Source: Paramagnetospirillum magneticum AMB-1 (lineage in GTDB: Bacteria > Pseudomonadota > Alphaproteobacteria > Rhodospirillales > Magnetospirillaceae). From it: a stretch of 64,000 bases of DNA. Within the stretch, counting starts at the first letter, position 1. Every line of letters begins with the position of its first letter. The translations under genes and the position numbers were made by a program. Below, piece by piece: positions 52,838 through 61,701 of the stretch. The notes under the pieces were generated by a model. It made no database searches and was not told the origin of the DNA. It saw only the letters and a program-made list of their open reading frames with translations. The stretch lies in the NCBI RefSeq assembly GCF_000009985.1, contig NC_007626.1, positions 3,775,943 through 3,839,942 on the forward strand, in the 5' to 3' direction.

Positions 52838-54280
52838 CTAGCATTCCATCGGCTTGTTGCGGGTCCTGAGGAACTGGAAAAACTCGACGCCTTCACGCAG
52901 GCGACGCTTCATCATGTCCCAGTCGTGGAGCATCTCCCAGACGATCTCGCCGATCTTGGATGGGCGGAAATAGAAGGCCTTGTAGAACTCGGCCACGCCC
53001 TTGAAGATTTCCTCGGACGACAGGTCGGGATAGGACAGCGCTGCCACCTGCCAGCCGCCGCCGCCGGTTTCCTTCATCACCAGATCCTTGTCCTGCTTGA
53101 ACCAGCCGTTGGCGATGGCCTGCTCGTACAGTTCGGTGCCGGGATAGGGCGCCGCCATGGAAACCTGCAGGGTGCGGGGATTGACCTCCTTGGCGAAGGC
53201 CAGGGTCTGCTTGATGGTCTCGCGGGTCTCGCCCGGCAGACCCAGGATGAAGGTGCCGTGCACCACGATGCCCAATTCGTGGCAGTCCTGGGAGAAGCGC
53301 TTGATGATATCGATGCGCAGGCCCTTCCTGATGTTGTTCAGGATTTCCTGCACGCCGGATTCATAGCCAACCACCAGAACGCGCAGGCCGTTGGCCTTCA
53401 GCACTTCCAGGGTCTTGCGCGGAATGTTGGCCTTGGCGTTGCACGACCACGGCACGCCCAGATGGCCGATGCCCTTGGCGATTTCCTCGACCCGCTCCAG
53501 ATCGTCGGTGAAGGTGTCGTCGTCGAAGAAGAACTCGCGCACCTCGGGGAACATCTGGCGGGCCAGGGTCACTTCCTCGATGACGCTCTTGGCGCTGCGG
53601 GCGCGGTAGACGCGGCCGCCGATGGTCTGCGGCCACAGGCAGAAGCTGCACTTGGACTTGCAGCCGCGCCCCGTATAGAACGCCATGTAGGGATGGCGGA
53701 TATAGCCGATGAAGTAATCGTCGGGATTGAGGTCGCGGCGATAGACCGGACCGACGAAGGGCAGCGCGTCCATGTCGTGGATCATGGCGCGGTCCTTGGT
53801 GTGGACCGGCTTGCCGTCCTCGCCCCGGAAGGTCAGGCCGTCGATCTCGGCGAAGGGCTTGCCCTCGGCCACTTCGACGATGGTGTAGTCGAACTCGTGC
53901 CGCGCCACGAAGTCGATGGCGTCCGACGCCAGCAGCGAGGGCTCGGGCACCGTCGCCACATGGGCGCCGACCATGCCGATCATGATGTTCGGATTGGCGG
54001 CCTTGAAGGCCTCGGCCACCTTGCACTCGGAGGCATAGGTGGCGGCGCCGGCATAGATCACCAGCAGCTCGTAATCCTTGGCCAGCTTCAGGCAGTCGTC
54101 CAGGGTCTTGCCCGAGGCCGGGGCGTCCACCAGCTTGGAGCCGGGAACCATGGCGGCCGGCTGGGCCAGCCAGGTGGGATACCAGTTGGACTTGATCTCG
54201 CGCTTCGCCTGGAAACGGGCACCGGCCCCGCCGTCATAACCTTCGAACGAGGGCGGATTGAGGAAAAGCGACTTCTTCAT
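52838..54280 (-). CDS. hpnJ: Hopanoid biosynthesis radical SAM protein HpnJ
   Basis: 480 aa. A B12-binding-like N-terminal domain (about 1-165) precedes the radical SAM core with GRGCKSKCSFCLWPQ, the CxxxCxxC cluster motif near residue 210. Downstream are FFFDDDTFTDDLERVEEIAKGI and GTFILGLPGETRETIKQTLAFAKEVNPRTLQVSMAAPYPGTELYE. Known HpnJ contracts the sugar ring of glucosaminyl-bacteriohopanetetrol to the cyclitol ether. ATG 54280 overlaps the hpnI stop (ATGA). An N-terminal B12-type domain makes a link to corrinoid supply plausible. Confidence 0.93.
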   Translation of the reverse strand: MKKSLFLNPPSFEGYDGGAGARFQAKREIKSNWYPTWLAQPAAMVPGSKLVDAPASGKTLDDCLKLAKDYELLVIYAGAATYASECKVAEAFKAANPNIMIGMVGAHVATVPEPSLLASDAIDFVARHEFDYTIVEVAEGKPFAEIDGLTFRGEDGKPVHTKDRAMIHDMDALPFVGPVYRRDLNPDDYFIGYIRHPYMAFYTGRGCKSKCSFCLWPQTIGGRVYRARSAKSVIEEVTLARQMFPEVREFFFDDDTFTDDLERVEEIAKGIGHLGVPWSCNAKANIPRKTLEVLKANGLRVLVVGYESGVQEILNNIRKGLRIDIIKRFSQDCHELGIVVHGTFILGLPGETRETIKQTLAFAKEVNPRTLQVSMAAPYPGTELYEQAIANGWFKQDKDLVMKETGGGGWQVAALSYPDLSSEEIFKGVAEFYKAFYFRPSKIGEIVWEMLHDWDMMKRRLREGVEFFQFLRTRNKPMEC

Positions 54281-55431
54281 GTCTGACTGCCTTCAACCTG
54301 ATCGAGTGTGCCGTCGGCACGGACGGCGAATCGCCGGCCACGCCATACCACAGTCCGTCCGCAACATGCGACAACATAGACGACGAACGACAGAATTTCC
54401 CTCATGCCCAGCAGACCGAGACCGCACCGGGGAAGCCCCAGCGCCCGCTCCTCGACCCGAACCGCCCACAACCGGCAAAGCACCGCCAACGCCAGCGCCG
54501 CCACGGACGGCCACCACGCGCCGCCCGCCAGCACCGCCAGCGCCGCAAGAGCCACCGGCTGGGTGATCACCGAAGCCATGTAGGAAGTCCGGTCCACCGC
54601 CGCAATGGTCCGGCCCCAGCGAATTTCATGATCGAGCAAAGTTTTGAGCGAAGGCTCGTGGACGTTCATGTCCACCGGCCGCGCCGCCAGGACGATCTCG
54701 AGCCCCTGGTCGCGCACCATGCGCCCCAGCACCCAATCATCGGCCAGCACCTGGGAGAGGGCCGCGAGGCCGCCGCCCTTTTCCAGCACCTCGCGGCGCA
54801 CAGCCATGGTGGCGCCGAAACAACCGTCCTTGCGGCCGATGGCGCGGGCCAGCACCGCGCCGGGCAAAAAGCCATGGTTGATGCCCATGGCGCCCAGGGA
54901 ACTCCACAGGTCGGGCTCGGGCCGCCCGACGTAAAGACAGGTGACGATTCCCACCTTGGGGTCGTCAAAGGGCGCGGCCAGATCGTCCAGATAATGGGGT
55001 CCCACCCGGATATCGCTGTCGGCGATGGCGATCACGTCGTGGCGCACCTTGGGCCACATGTTGAGGAGGTTGCCCACCTTGAGATTGTGGCCGTGGCGGG
55101 CGGAATCGGCCACCCAGTCGATTTCGGCCCCCTCCACGTCGCCGGGCAGCGCCTTGACCACGTCCAGGGCTGGATCGGCGGGGTCGGCGACGCCGAATAC
55201 CAACTGAAACCGGGGATAGTCCTGGCGCAGGCAGGAGTCCAGATTGGCGGCCATGCCGTGCTCGGCGCCGCACAGGGGCTTCATCACCGAAATGGGCGGC
55301 CGGGCGGCGGGAACCGGCTCCGGTGCCCGCCGGAAGCGCCGGACCAGCGCGGCCGAAGCCACCTGGAACAGGCAGCCCGCCACCGTCAATGCGATCAGGA
55401 CCAAACAGAGGCCCTGCCAGACGAACATCAT
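54277..55431 (-). CDS. hpnI: Hopanoid glycosyltransferase HpnI
   Basis: 384 aa. An N-terminal membrane helix (about 4-28), a GT2-type domain (PPISVMKPLCGAEHGMAANLDSCLRQDYPRFQLVFGVADP, IAIADSDIRVGPHYLDDL, LADDWVLGRMV), and C-terminal helices (about 290-360). HpnI adds N-acetylglucosamine to bacteriohopanetetrol before deacetylation and ring contraction. It starts 5 nt after hpnM and overlaps hpnJ by 4 nt. The deacetylase hpnK is not in the adjacent sequence. Confidence 0.92.
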   Translation of the reverse strand: MMFVWQGLCLVLIALTVAGCLFQVASAALVRRFRRAPEPVPAARPPISVMKPLCGAEHGMAANLDSCLRQDYPRFQLVFGVADPADPALDVVKALPGDVEGAEIDWVADSARHGHNLKVGNLLNMWPKVRHDVIAIADSDIRVGPHYLDDLAAPFDDPKVGIVTCLYVGRPEPDLWSSLGAMGINHGFLPGAVLARAIGRKDGCFGATMAVRREVLEKGGGLAALSQVLADDWVLGRMVRDQGLEIVLAARPVDMNVHEPSLKTLLDHEIRWGRTIAAVDRTSYMASVITQPVALAALAVLAGGAWWPSVAALALAVLCRLWAVRVEERALGLPRCGLGLLGMREILSFVVYVVACCGRTVVWRGRRFAVRADGTLDQVEGSQT

Positions 55432-55435
55432 GGCG

Positions 55436-56044
55436 TTACTTGTCCAATGCCGCGGTCTGCTTCTCCAGGGTCTCGATCAGCCCGTCCAGGCCCTTGGACC
55501 GGAAGATGGACCCGAATTCCGAGCGCCGCACCGCCACCTGGCTGACCGTGCCTTCGAACAGCACGTCGATGATCCGCCACTGCCCCTGATCCTGGCGCAT
55601 CACGTAGTCGATCTGGGTCGGATCGCCGTTCTTCGGCACCAGCCAGGACGAGACGATCACCGAGCCGCCGGCCGAGGGGCGCTGCTCGCCCACCTCGAAC
55701 CGCTCGCCGTTCCATTCGTTGAACTGGGCGGCATAGGTGGCCACGGAAAAGTTGGAATAGGCCTGGGCCAGCTTGCCGGCCTCGTCGGGGGACATCTTGG
55801 TGGCGGCAGTGCCCAGGGTGGAACGGGTCATGGAGGGCATGTCATAGGCTTCGGCCACGGCGGGGCGCATTTTCTCGGCACGGCCCTTGAAGCCCAGCTT
55901 GGCCCCACCCTTCATGGACTCGAGCAGGCGGTCGCTGAACGTACGGATGACGGCCTCCGGCCCCCCCGCCTGTGCCGCAGCGGGCTCCGCCAGACCAGAC
56001 CACAAAACCAGCGCCAGCATCGAAACGGCAAGAAACGAACGCAT
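55436..56044 (-). CDS. hpnM: MlaC/HpnM-type exported lipid-binding protein
   Basis: 202 aa with a signal peptide (SFLAVSMLALVLWSGLAEPAAA). The mature part, AVAEAYDMPSMTRSTLGTAATKMSPDEAGKLAQAYSNFSVATYAAQFNEW and VIVSSWLVPKNGDPTQIDYVMRQDQGQWRIIDVLFEG, is the MlaC/Ttg2D fold. Versions next to hopanoid genes are named HpnM and may carry hopanoids or phospholipids across the periplasm. It heads the hpnM-hpnI-hpnJ operon. No MlaD/E/F partners are present. Confidence 0.87.
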   Translation of the reverse strand: MRSFLAVSMLALVLWSGLAEPAAAQAGGPEAVIRTFSDRLLESMKGGAKLGFKGRAEKMRPAVAEAYDMPSMTRSTLGTAATKMSPDEAGKLAQAYSNFSVATYAAQFNEWNGERFEVGEQRPSAGGSVIVSSWLVPKNGDPTQIDYVMRQDQGQWRIIDVLFEGTVSQVAVRRSEFGSIFRSKGLDGLIETLEKQTAALDK

Positions 56045-56221
56045 GCAACCCTACTCCCCAGAGTCCGGGACCTTCCGATTGGAACGCCCGCCGGCCCACT
56101 GCCATACCATATTGCCCCAAGGGGAGCCAGAGCGCACCCCGTACGCCAGCCGGACTTGAACGCCCCGACTGGACAGGCCACCTGGCATATGGAATTCTAT
56201 CCTGAGGCTTAGGGATAAAAT

Positions 56222-58033
56222 ATGATGGGCCTCGCAAGCCTGTGGACCGGTGTCAAGGAACGGTTCAGGCGGAAACCGGCCAGACCGGCCGGGGCGCCCC
56301 CTGCCGCGCCCAAGCCCCAGGCCAAGCGGCCAAGCCAGCCCCAGACCGGCTTTCTCGACCCGGATTCGTTCGCCCGCGCCCTGCTGGATTCCTCGGCCGA
56401 CGGCAAGGGCGGCGACCATCGCCTGCACGTCTTTTCCCTGACCGATTTCCGCCAGGCGGTGGGCAGCAAGTGGGGCAAGCTCAGCGGATTGCTGGAAGTG
56501 GCCGGCGACGCCATCATCCGCCGCCATGTGGACCTGTCCAAGGACGTGATCACCCGGCTGGATGCCGAGATCGCCTGCCTGTCCATGCCGGTGGCGTCGC
56601 GCCAGGAAAGCCGGGCGCGGGTGGCCTCCATCGCCGCCGACCTCTCCACCTACCTGTTCGGCGACGCGCTGATCGACGGCCGCCGCCCCCAGGTGGTGGC
56701 CGCCAACATGGCGGTGAAGGACGCGGTAACCGGCGAAGGCACCCTGGATCACGAGGCCATCCGCAAGGCCGTCGCCCAGGCCGGAGCCGCCCTGCCCGCC
56801 CTGTCCGGGCTGTCGGCACCCCATCGCGCCACCCTGGCGGCCATGCTGGCTCCCGGCCAGGACGGACGCCCCGACGGCCAGCAGGCGGCCAAAGGCACCG
56901 CCTACGCGATCAGCGGCGGAGACAAGCCCTATCGCGTCGACGAATCCACCGTGCCCAAATGGGTCATGGAGGAGCCGAGGAAGCGGGCCAGCGACCAGCC
57001 GCTGCCGGCCTTCCGGGTAGAGGGCGCCTCCCACGGCGACGGCGACGGTCCTTCCCGCCCGCTGTCCCTGGAGAGCGGCGGACTCCATGGCGCCGACGCG
57101 CCGCGCACCACCCTGACCGTGGAAGGCCGTACCCTGAACGGGGCGGATGCCCCCCGCGAAGTCCTGCGCATGGAAGGACCCACCCTGGCGGGCGCCGACG
57201 CCCCGCGCGAGGTGATGAATGTGGCGGGCCGGCAGGGCAAGGGCGCCGACTGGCTGGAGGAGCAGCTGGAGCTTCAGGCCGAAGCCGGCCTGGCCTCGGA
57301 TCACCACCTGTCGCCGGAATCCAACCTGACGCTGGTATGGACTCCCACCTGGGTGGCCACCAAGCGGGCGGTGGGCGCCTTCCACGCCAAGGTCATCCGC
57401 GTCGACAAGGAGGGAACCCCGCCGCTGGAAGGGGCCTACGCCTACGCCAACGCCGCCCCCATCGAATCGCTGACCATGGACCGCTTCGTCGCCACCCAGG
57501 CCGCCCATGAGCTGAAGGATCTGTTCTACGGTCGGCACAAGCTGGGGCTGACCGTACCGTTCCACTGGATGAGTCTGGCGCCGCGCTGGCGCGACTGCAT
57601 CCGCATCCCGTTCGAAAGCTGCCCGCCCCAGGCGCTGAGGAAACATCTGAAAATCGAGATCTTCGGCCTGACGCCGGCCATTCCGCCCCACGTCATCGCC
57701 CGCCTGTTCCAGCCGCTGGAAAAGCTCGACTGCACCCTGATGGCCCGCCTGCCCCTGTCGGCGCCGGGCATGATCAAGGCCCTGAAGGGCGTCAAGGCCA
57801 TCGGCATCGATCTGGCCCAGCTGGCGCCGGAGGAAAAGACCGGCGACGCCGAACTGCTGGAGCGCCTGGAGCGCTTCCGTGACGTGGCCCACAAGTCAGG
57901 CATGGCCTGCTATGTCTGGGGCATCCGCCGCCGCCCGCTGATCACCGACGTGATCAAGGCGGGCTTCTCGCTGGTCAACGGACCGGGCGTCATGACCGAC
58001 CTCGCCCATCCGAGGCCGGCGTCGGGGGGATAG
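56222..58033 (+). CDS. Unknown protein with three 17-residue repeats and a degenerate EAL-like end
   Basis: 603 aa, cytoplasmic. Residues about 60-160 (HRLHVFSLTDFRQAVGSKWGKLSGLLEVAGDAIIRRHV, RLDAEIACLSMPV) faintly recall a GGDEF fold without its active motif. Residues 288-338 are three tandem 17-mers of the type LxGADAPRExLxxEGxT. The C-terminal part (about 360-595) has GFSLVNGPGVMTD and MSLAPRWRDCIRIPFES-like features suggestive of a catalytically dead EAL fold; EAL catalytic residues are not seen. These domain guesses are inference. Two ATG codons are adjacent at the start, after AGGGAT. The 3' end meets the apbC stop 6 nt away. Confidence 0.78.
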   Translation: MMGLASLWTGVKERFRRKPARPAGAPPAAPKPQAKRPSQPQTGFLDPDSFARALLDSSADGKGGDHRLHVFSLTDFRQAVGSKWGKLSGLLEVAGDAIIRRHVDLSKDVITRLDAEIACLSMPVASRQESRARVASIAADLSTYLFGDALIDGRRPQVVAANMAVKDAVTGEGTLDHEAIRKAVAQAGAALPALSGLSAPHRATLAAMLAPGQDGRPDGQQAAKGTAYAISGGDKPYRVDESTVPKWVMEEPRKRASDQPLPAFRVEGASHGDGDGPSRPLSLESGGLHGADAPRTTLTVEGRTLNGADAPREVLRMEGPTLAGADAPREVMNVAGRQGKGADWLEEQLELQAEAGLASDHHLSPESNLTLVWTPTWVATKRAVGAFHAKVIRVDKEGTPPLEGAYAYANAAPIESLTMDRFVATQAAHELKDLFYGRHKLGLTVPFHWMSLAPRWRDCIRIPFESCPPQALRKHLKIEIFGLTPAIPPHVIARLFQPLEKLDCTLMARLPLSAPGMIKALKGVKAIGIDLAQLAPEEKTGDAELLERLERFRDVAHKSGMACYVWGIRRRPLITDVIKAGFSLVNGPGVMTDLAHPRPASGG

Positions 58034-58038
58034 CCCCC

Positions 58039-59151
58039 CTATTCCATGACGATGCGCGGACCCTTGCGGCTGCTTTGCAGGACCTGGACCTTGTCCCAGA
58101 TCCGGGCGGCGATCTCCATATAGACCTTGGCGTGGGGGCTGTTGGGCTTGGAGATGACGATGGGCTCGCCCGCGTCCGCCGTCTGGCGGATGGAGATGTC
58201 CAGCGGGATCTCGCCCAGGAAGTCGGCCGACAGGCGCGCCGCTTCCGCCTTGGCGCCGCCATGGCCGAAGATGTGGGCCTCGTCGCCACATTTGGGGCAG
58301 ATGTAATAGCTCATGTTCTCGATGATGCCGAGCACCGGCACATCCACCTTGCGGAACATGTTGAGGCCCTTGGTGGCGTCCAGCAGGGCGATGTCCTGGG
58401 GGGTCGACACGATCACCGCGCCGGTCAGCGGCACCCGCTGGGTCATGGTCAGCTGGGTATCGCCAGTGCCGGGCGGCATGTCGATGATCATCACGTCCAG
58501 CTCGCCCCAATGGACGTCGCGCAGAAGCTGCTCCAGGGCGCCCATGACCATGGGGCCGCGCCAGATGATCGGCGAGTCCTCGGGCACCAGGAAGCCCATG
58601 GACATGCACTTCACGCCGTAATTCTCCATGGGCATCATGGTCTGGCCGTCGGGGCTGACCGGCTCGCCGGTGATGCCCAGCATGCGCGGCATGGAAGGCC
58701 CGAAGATATCGGCGTCGAACAGGCCGACCTTGAGTCCCATGCGCGACAGCGCCATGGCGATGTTGGTGGCCGTGGTCGACTTGCCCACGCCGCCCTTGCC
58801 CGAGGCGATGGCGACGATGGCCTTGACGTTGGGGAGCAGCGGCTTTTCCGCCTGATGGCCGTGACCGCCCTGGGGAGCGCCCTTGGGGCCGCCCTGGGTG
58901 TTGCGCTCGGCGGTCAGCACCGCCGACACCGACAGCACGCCCGGCAGATCATGCACCGCCTTCTCGGCCGCCTTGCGCAGGGGCTCGAGATGGGGACCGC
59001 GTTGGGGGTCCACCTCGATGGCGAAGGCCACGTGGCCGCCCTTCAGCGTCAGACCCGACACCATGCCGAGACCGACGATGTCGGCCTTGCGGTCAGGATC
59101 AATGATCCGGCTCAGCGCCTCGATGATCTGCTGTTCGGTGACCTCGGCCAT
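58039..59151 (-). CDS. apbC: Iron-sulfur cluster carrier Mrp/ApbC
   Basis: 370 aa. An N-terminal DUF59-type domain (about 1-95, QQIIEALSRIIDPDRKADIVGLGMV). Walker A is the deviant GKGGVGKST (118-126), with FDADIFGPSMPRMLG, then MIIDMPPGTGDTQLTM. The CxxC (CPKCGDE, about residue 270) binds the transferred cluster. It carries Fe-S clusters to apo-proteins. ATG 59151 has GAGGAC just upstream. A possible sigma-32-type promoter lies about 70 nt before it. It is divergent from hflK. Confidence 0.95.
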   Translation of the reverse strand: MAEVTEQQIIEALSRIIDPDRKADIVGLGMVSGLTLKGGHVAFAIEVDPQRGPHLEPLRKAAEKAVHDLPGVLSVSAVLTAERNTQGGPKGAPQGGHGHQAEKPLLPNVKAIVAIASGKGGVGKSTTATNIAMALSRMGLKVGLFDADIFGPSMPRMLGITGEPVSPDGQTMMPMENYGVKCMSMGFLVPEDSPIIWRGPMVMGALEQLLRDVHWGELDVMIIDMPPGTGDTQLTMTQRVPLTGAVIVSTPQDIALLDATKGLNMFRKVDVPVLGIIENMSYYICPKCGDEAHIFGHGGAKAEAARLSADFLGEIPLDISIRQTADAGEPIVISKPNSPHAKVYMEIAARIWDKVQVLQSSRKGPRIVME

Positions 59152-59220
59152 GCTGTCCTCTTCGCTGTAAAGACACAGTAAATTAGTTGGGTATGTGCCG
59201 CCAAAGCGCACAAGCGTCTT

Positions 59221-59252
59221 CTCATATAGGGGGCGCCGCCCGGTTTGCAAAG
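59221..59252 (-). promoter_or_regulatory. Possible sigma-32-type promoter for apbC
   Basis: On the minus strand CTTT (59252-59249), 18 nt, then CCTATATGAG (59230-59221). The -10 fits the alphaproteobacterial heat-shock pattern CYTATNTNNG fully. The -35 differs from CTTG by one base and the spacer is 18. The site is 70 nt before the apbC start. hflK on the other strand is also stress-related. Confidence 0.45.
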
Positions 59253-59391
59253 CCGATTTCGGGCCATTTTCAATATTGAAAACCCGTAATGTGAACGGCC
59301 CCGCGTTGCGCGAGGCGGAATCCTGCCCTATGTTCCGAGGGCGTCGGTGGTTTTTGCCTACGCGACCGAGACTTCGACGAAGGGACGATTC

Positions 59392-60525
59392 ATGGCTTGG
59401 AATCCTCGTGGCGGCGGTGGCCCCTGGGGCGGCGGCGGCGGTAACGGCGGCGGCCCGTGGGGCAACGGCGGCGGCAACCGTCCGGGTGGCGGCGGCGGTA
59501 ACGGCGGCGGCTTTGGCGGCGGACCGGATATCGAGGACTTCATCCGCAAGGGCCAGGAGCGCCTGCGCCGCGCCATGCCGGGCGGATCCGGCGGCGCCAA
59601 CGGCGCCCGGGGCATCGTCGCCCTGGCGGCGCTGGCCGTGGTGATCTGGGCCGCTTCCGGCATCTATAAGGTCAGCCCCGACGAGCAGGGCGTGGTGATG
59701 CGCTTCGGCAAGTGGGTGGATACCACCGAGCCGGGGCTGCACTACCGCCTGCCCTTCCCCATCGAGGCGGTGCTGCTGCCCAAGGTGACCAAGGTCAACC
59801 AGCTGCTGCTGGGCTCGCGCATGGGCGGAGACGTGCGCGGCGGCGGACGGGCCACCGACGAAAGCCGCATGCTGACCGGCGACGAGAACATCGTCGAGGC
59901 CGAAGCCGCGGTGTTCTGGCGCATCAAGGACGCCGGCAAGTATCTGTTCGCGGTACGCGACCCCGAGCTGACCGTCAAGGTGGCCGCCGAAAGCGCGCTG
60001 CGCGAGGTCATCGGCCGCAATCCCATCCAGGCGGCCCTGTCCGACAAGCGCGAACTGATCGCCATCCAGGCCCAGGAAGAACTGCAGCGCCTGCTCGACG
60101 CCTATGGCGCCGGCATTCACGTCCAGCAGGTCCAGTTGCAGAAGGTCGATCCGCCCAGCGCGGTCATCGACGCCTTCAACGACGTGCAGCGCGCCCGCGC
60201 CGACCAGGAGCGCGCCCGCAACGAAGCCGAGGCCTACCGCAACGACATCATCCCCCGCGCCCGCGGCGAGGCCGAGCGCCTGACCCAGGAGGCCCAGGCC
60301 TACCGCGAGCAGGTGGTGGATCTGGCCCAGGGCGACGCCAAGCGCTTCCTGTCGCTGTACGGCTCGTACAAGCAGGCCGAGGACGTCACCATGCGGCGCC
60401 TGTACATCGAAACCATGGAGGACGTCCTGAAGGGAGCCACCAAGGTGGTCATCGACCCCTCCGCCAAGGGCCTGGTGCCCTATCTGCCGCTGCCCGAACT
60501 GAAGAAGCAGGGAGGCGCCAAATGA
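59392..60525 (+). CDS. hflK: HflK, FtsH protease modulator
   Basis: 377 aa. A Gly/Asn-rich N-terminal tail (WNPRGGGGPWGGGGGNGGG) of about 50 residues, a membrane helix (about 68-90), then the SPFH/band 7 domain starting GIYKVSPDEQGVVMRFGKWVDTTEPGLHYRLPFPIEAV. Coiled-coil regions follow (EAEAYRNDIIPRARGEAERLTQEAQAYREQVV). With HflC it encloses FtsH and limits its access to membrane substrates. ATG 59392 follows AAGGGACGATTC. It is the first gene of hflK-hflC-DUF2065-degP and overlaps hflC by 4 nt. Confidence 0.96.
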   Translation: MAWNPRGGGGPWGGGGGNGGGPWGNGGGNRPGGGGGNGGGFGGGPDIEDFIRKGQERLRRAMPGGSGGANGARGIVALAALAVVIWAASGIYKVSPDEQGVVMRFGKWVDTTEPGLHYRLPFPIEAVLLPKVTKVNQLLLGSRMGGDVRGGGRATDESRMLTGDENIVEAEAAVFWRIKDAGKYLFAVRDPELTVKVAAESALREVIGRNPIQAALSDKRELIAIQAQEELQRLLDAYGAGIHVQQVQLQKVDPPSAVIDAFNDVQRARADQERARNEAEAYRNDIIPRARGEAERLTQEAQAYREQVVDLAQGDAKRFLSLYGSYKQAEDVTMRRLYIETMEDVLKGATKVVIDPSAKGLVPYLPLPELKKQGGAK

Positions 60526-61400
60526 ACCGCTCCCTGATGCTCTTCGCCGCCGTGGCGGCGGTCCTGCTGATGCTGGGCTCGTCCTCGCTGTTCATCGTCA
60601 ATCAGGCCGAGCAGGCCCTGGTGCTGCGCTTCGGCGCCCACCGCGCCACCATCAAGGAGCCCGGCCTGCACGTCAAAGTCCCCTTCATCGAGGACGTGGT
60701 GCGCTACGACAACCGCCTTCTCGCCCTCGATCCGCCCGACGAGCAGATCATCATGGGCGACCAGAAGCGCATCGTGGTCGACACCTTCACCCGCTACCGC
60801 ATCGCCGACCCGCTGAAGTTCTATCAGGCGGTGCGCACCGAGGTGCAGGCCCGCGCCCAGATGACCCAGATCGTCTCGTCGGCCATGCGCCGGGTGATGG
60901 GTCAGGTGATGCTGCCCTCGCTGCTGTCGGACGAGCGCGCCAAGATCATGGAGCAGATTCAGCACGAAGTGGCCGAGCGGTCCCTGAAGGAACTGGGCAT
61001 CCAGGTGGTGGACGTGCGGCTGCGCCGCGCCGACCTGCCGGAGGAGACCAGCCAGTCCATCTACGACCGCATGAAGTCCGAGCGCGAACGTCAGGCCAAG
61101 GAAGCCCGCGCCCAGGGCTATGAGTGGAGCCAGCAGATCCGCGCCCGCGCCGACCGCGAACGCACCGTGCTGCTGGCCGAGGCCCAGCGCAACGCCCAGA
61201 TCGAACGCGGCCAGGGCGATGCCGAGGCCAACCGCATCTTCGCCGAAGCCTTCGGCAAGGACCCGCAGTTCTTCGCCCTGTACCGCTCGCTGCAGGCCTA
61301 CCGCACCGCGCTGGGTGACGGCAGCACCACCCTGGTCCTGTCGCCGGACAACGAATTCCTGAAGGCGTTCGGAGCCGGTCCGGGCCGCCGGGGTCAATGA
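60522..61400 (+). CDS. hflC: HflC, FtsH protease modulator
   Basis: 292 aa. A signal-anchor helix (about 4-26, LMLFAAVAAVLLMLGSSSLFIV) leads to the SPFH domain NQAEQALVLRFGAHRATIKEPGLHVKVPFIEDVVRYDNRLLALD. A coiled coil (SERERQAKEARAQGYEWSQQIRARADRERTVLLAEAQRNAQIERGQGDAEA) follows. It pairs with HflK in a membrane cage around FtsH. Its ATG overlaps the hflK stop and its stop overlaps the DUF2065 start, so all are translationally coupled. Confidence 0.96.
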   Translation: MNRSLMLFAAVAAVLLMLGSSSLFIVNQAEQALVLRFGAHRATIKEPGLHVKVPFIEDVVRYDNRLLALDPPDEQIIMGDQKRIVVDTFTRYRIADPLKFYQAVRTEVQARAQMTQIVSSAMRRVMGQVMLPSLLSDERAKIMEQIQHEVAERSLKELGIQVVDVRLRRADLPEETSQSIYDRMKSERERQAKEARAQGYEWSQQIRARADRERTVLLAEAQRNAQIERGQGDAEANRIFAEAFGKDPQFFALYRSLQAYRTALGDGSTTLVLSPDNEFLKAFGAGPGRRGQ

Positions 61401-61597
61401 CCGACCTGATGACCGCCCTGGCGCTGGTCCTCGTCATCGAGGGCCTCGCCTGGGCGGCCTTCCCCGACGCCATGAAGCGCATGATGGCCCAGGTTCTGGT
61501 CATGCCGCCCGATCTCCTGCGCGGAGTCGGGCTGTTCATGGCGATCCTGGGCCTTGGCGCCGTCTGGCTGGTGCGCTCGGCCATGATCGCGCCATAG
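61397..61597 (+). CDS. DUF2065 small membrane protein
   Basis: 66 aa, two membrane helices (LMTALALVLVIEGLAWAAF and GVGLFMAILGLGAVWLV) around a short basic loop (DAMKRMMAQ). It matches DUF2065, a small protein usually found beside hflC. Function is unknown; assistance of HflKC is a guess from position. It overlaps hflC by 4 nt (ATGA). Confidence 0.92.
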   Translation: MTDLMTALALVLVIEGLAWAAFPDAMKRMMAQVLVMPPDLLRGVGLFMAILGLGAVWLVRSAMIAP

Positions 61598-61701
61598 TTG
61601 ACGGCTAGAGTCCCGGCGGCTTGTCAGGCCGCCTGACCGAGATAATATCCAGATCGTCCCAATTTTCGTGGGGCGAAAGCCCATCCGGAGGATGTTCTCC
61701 A

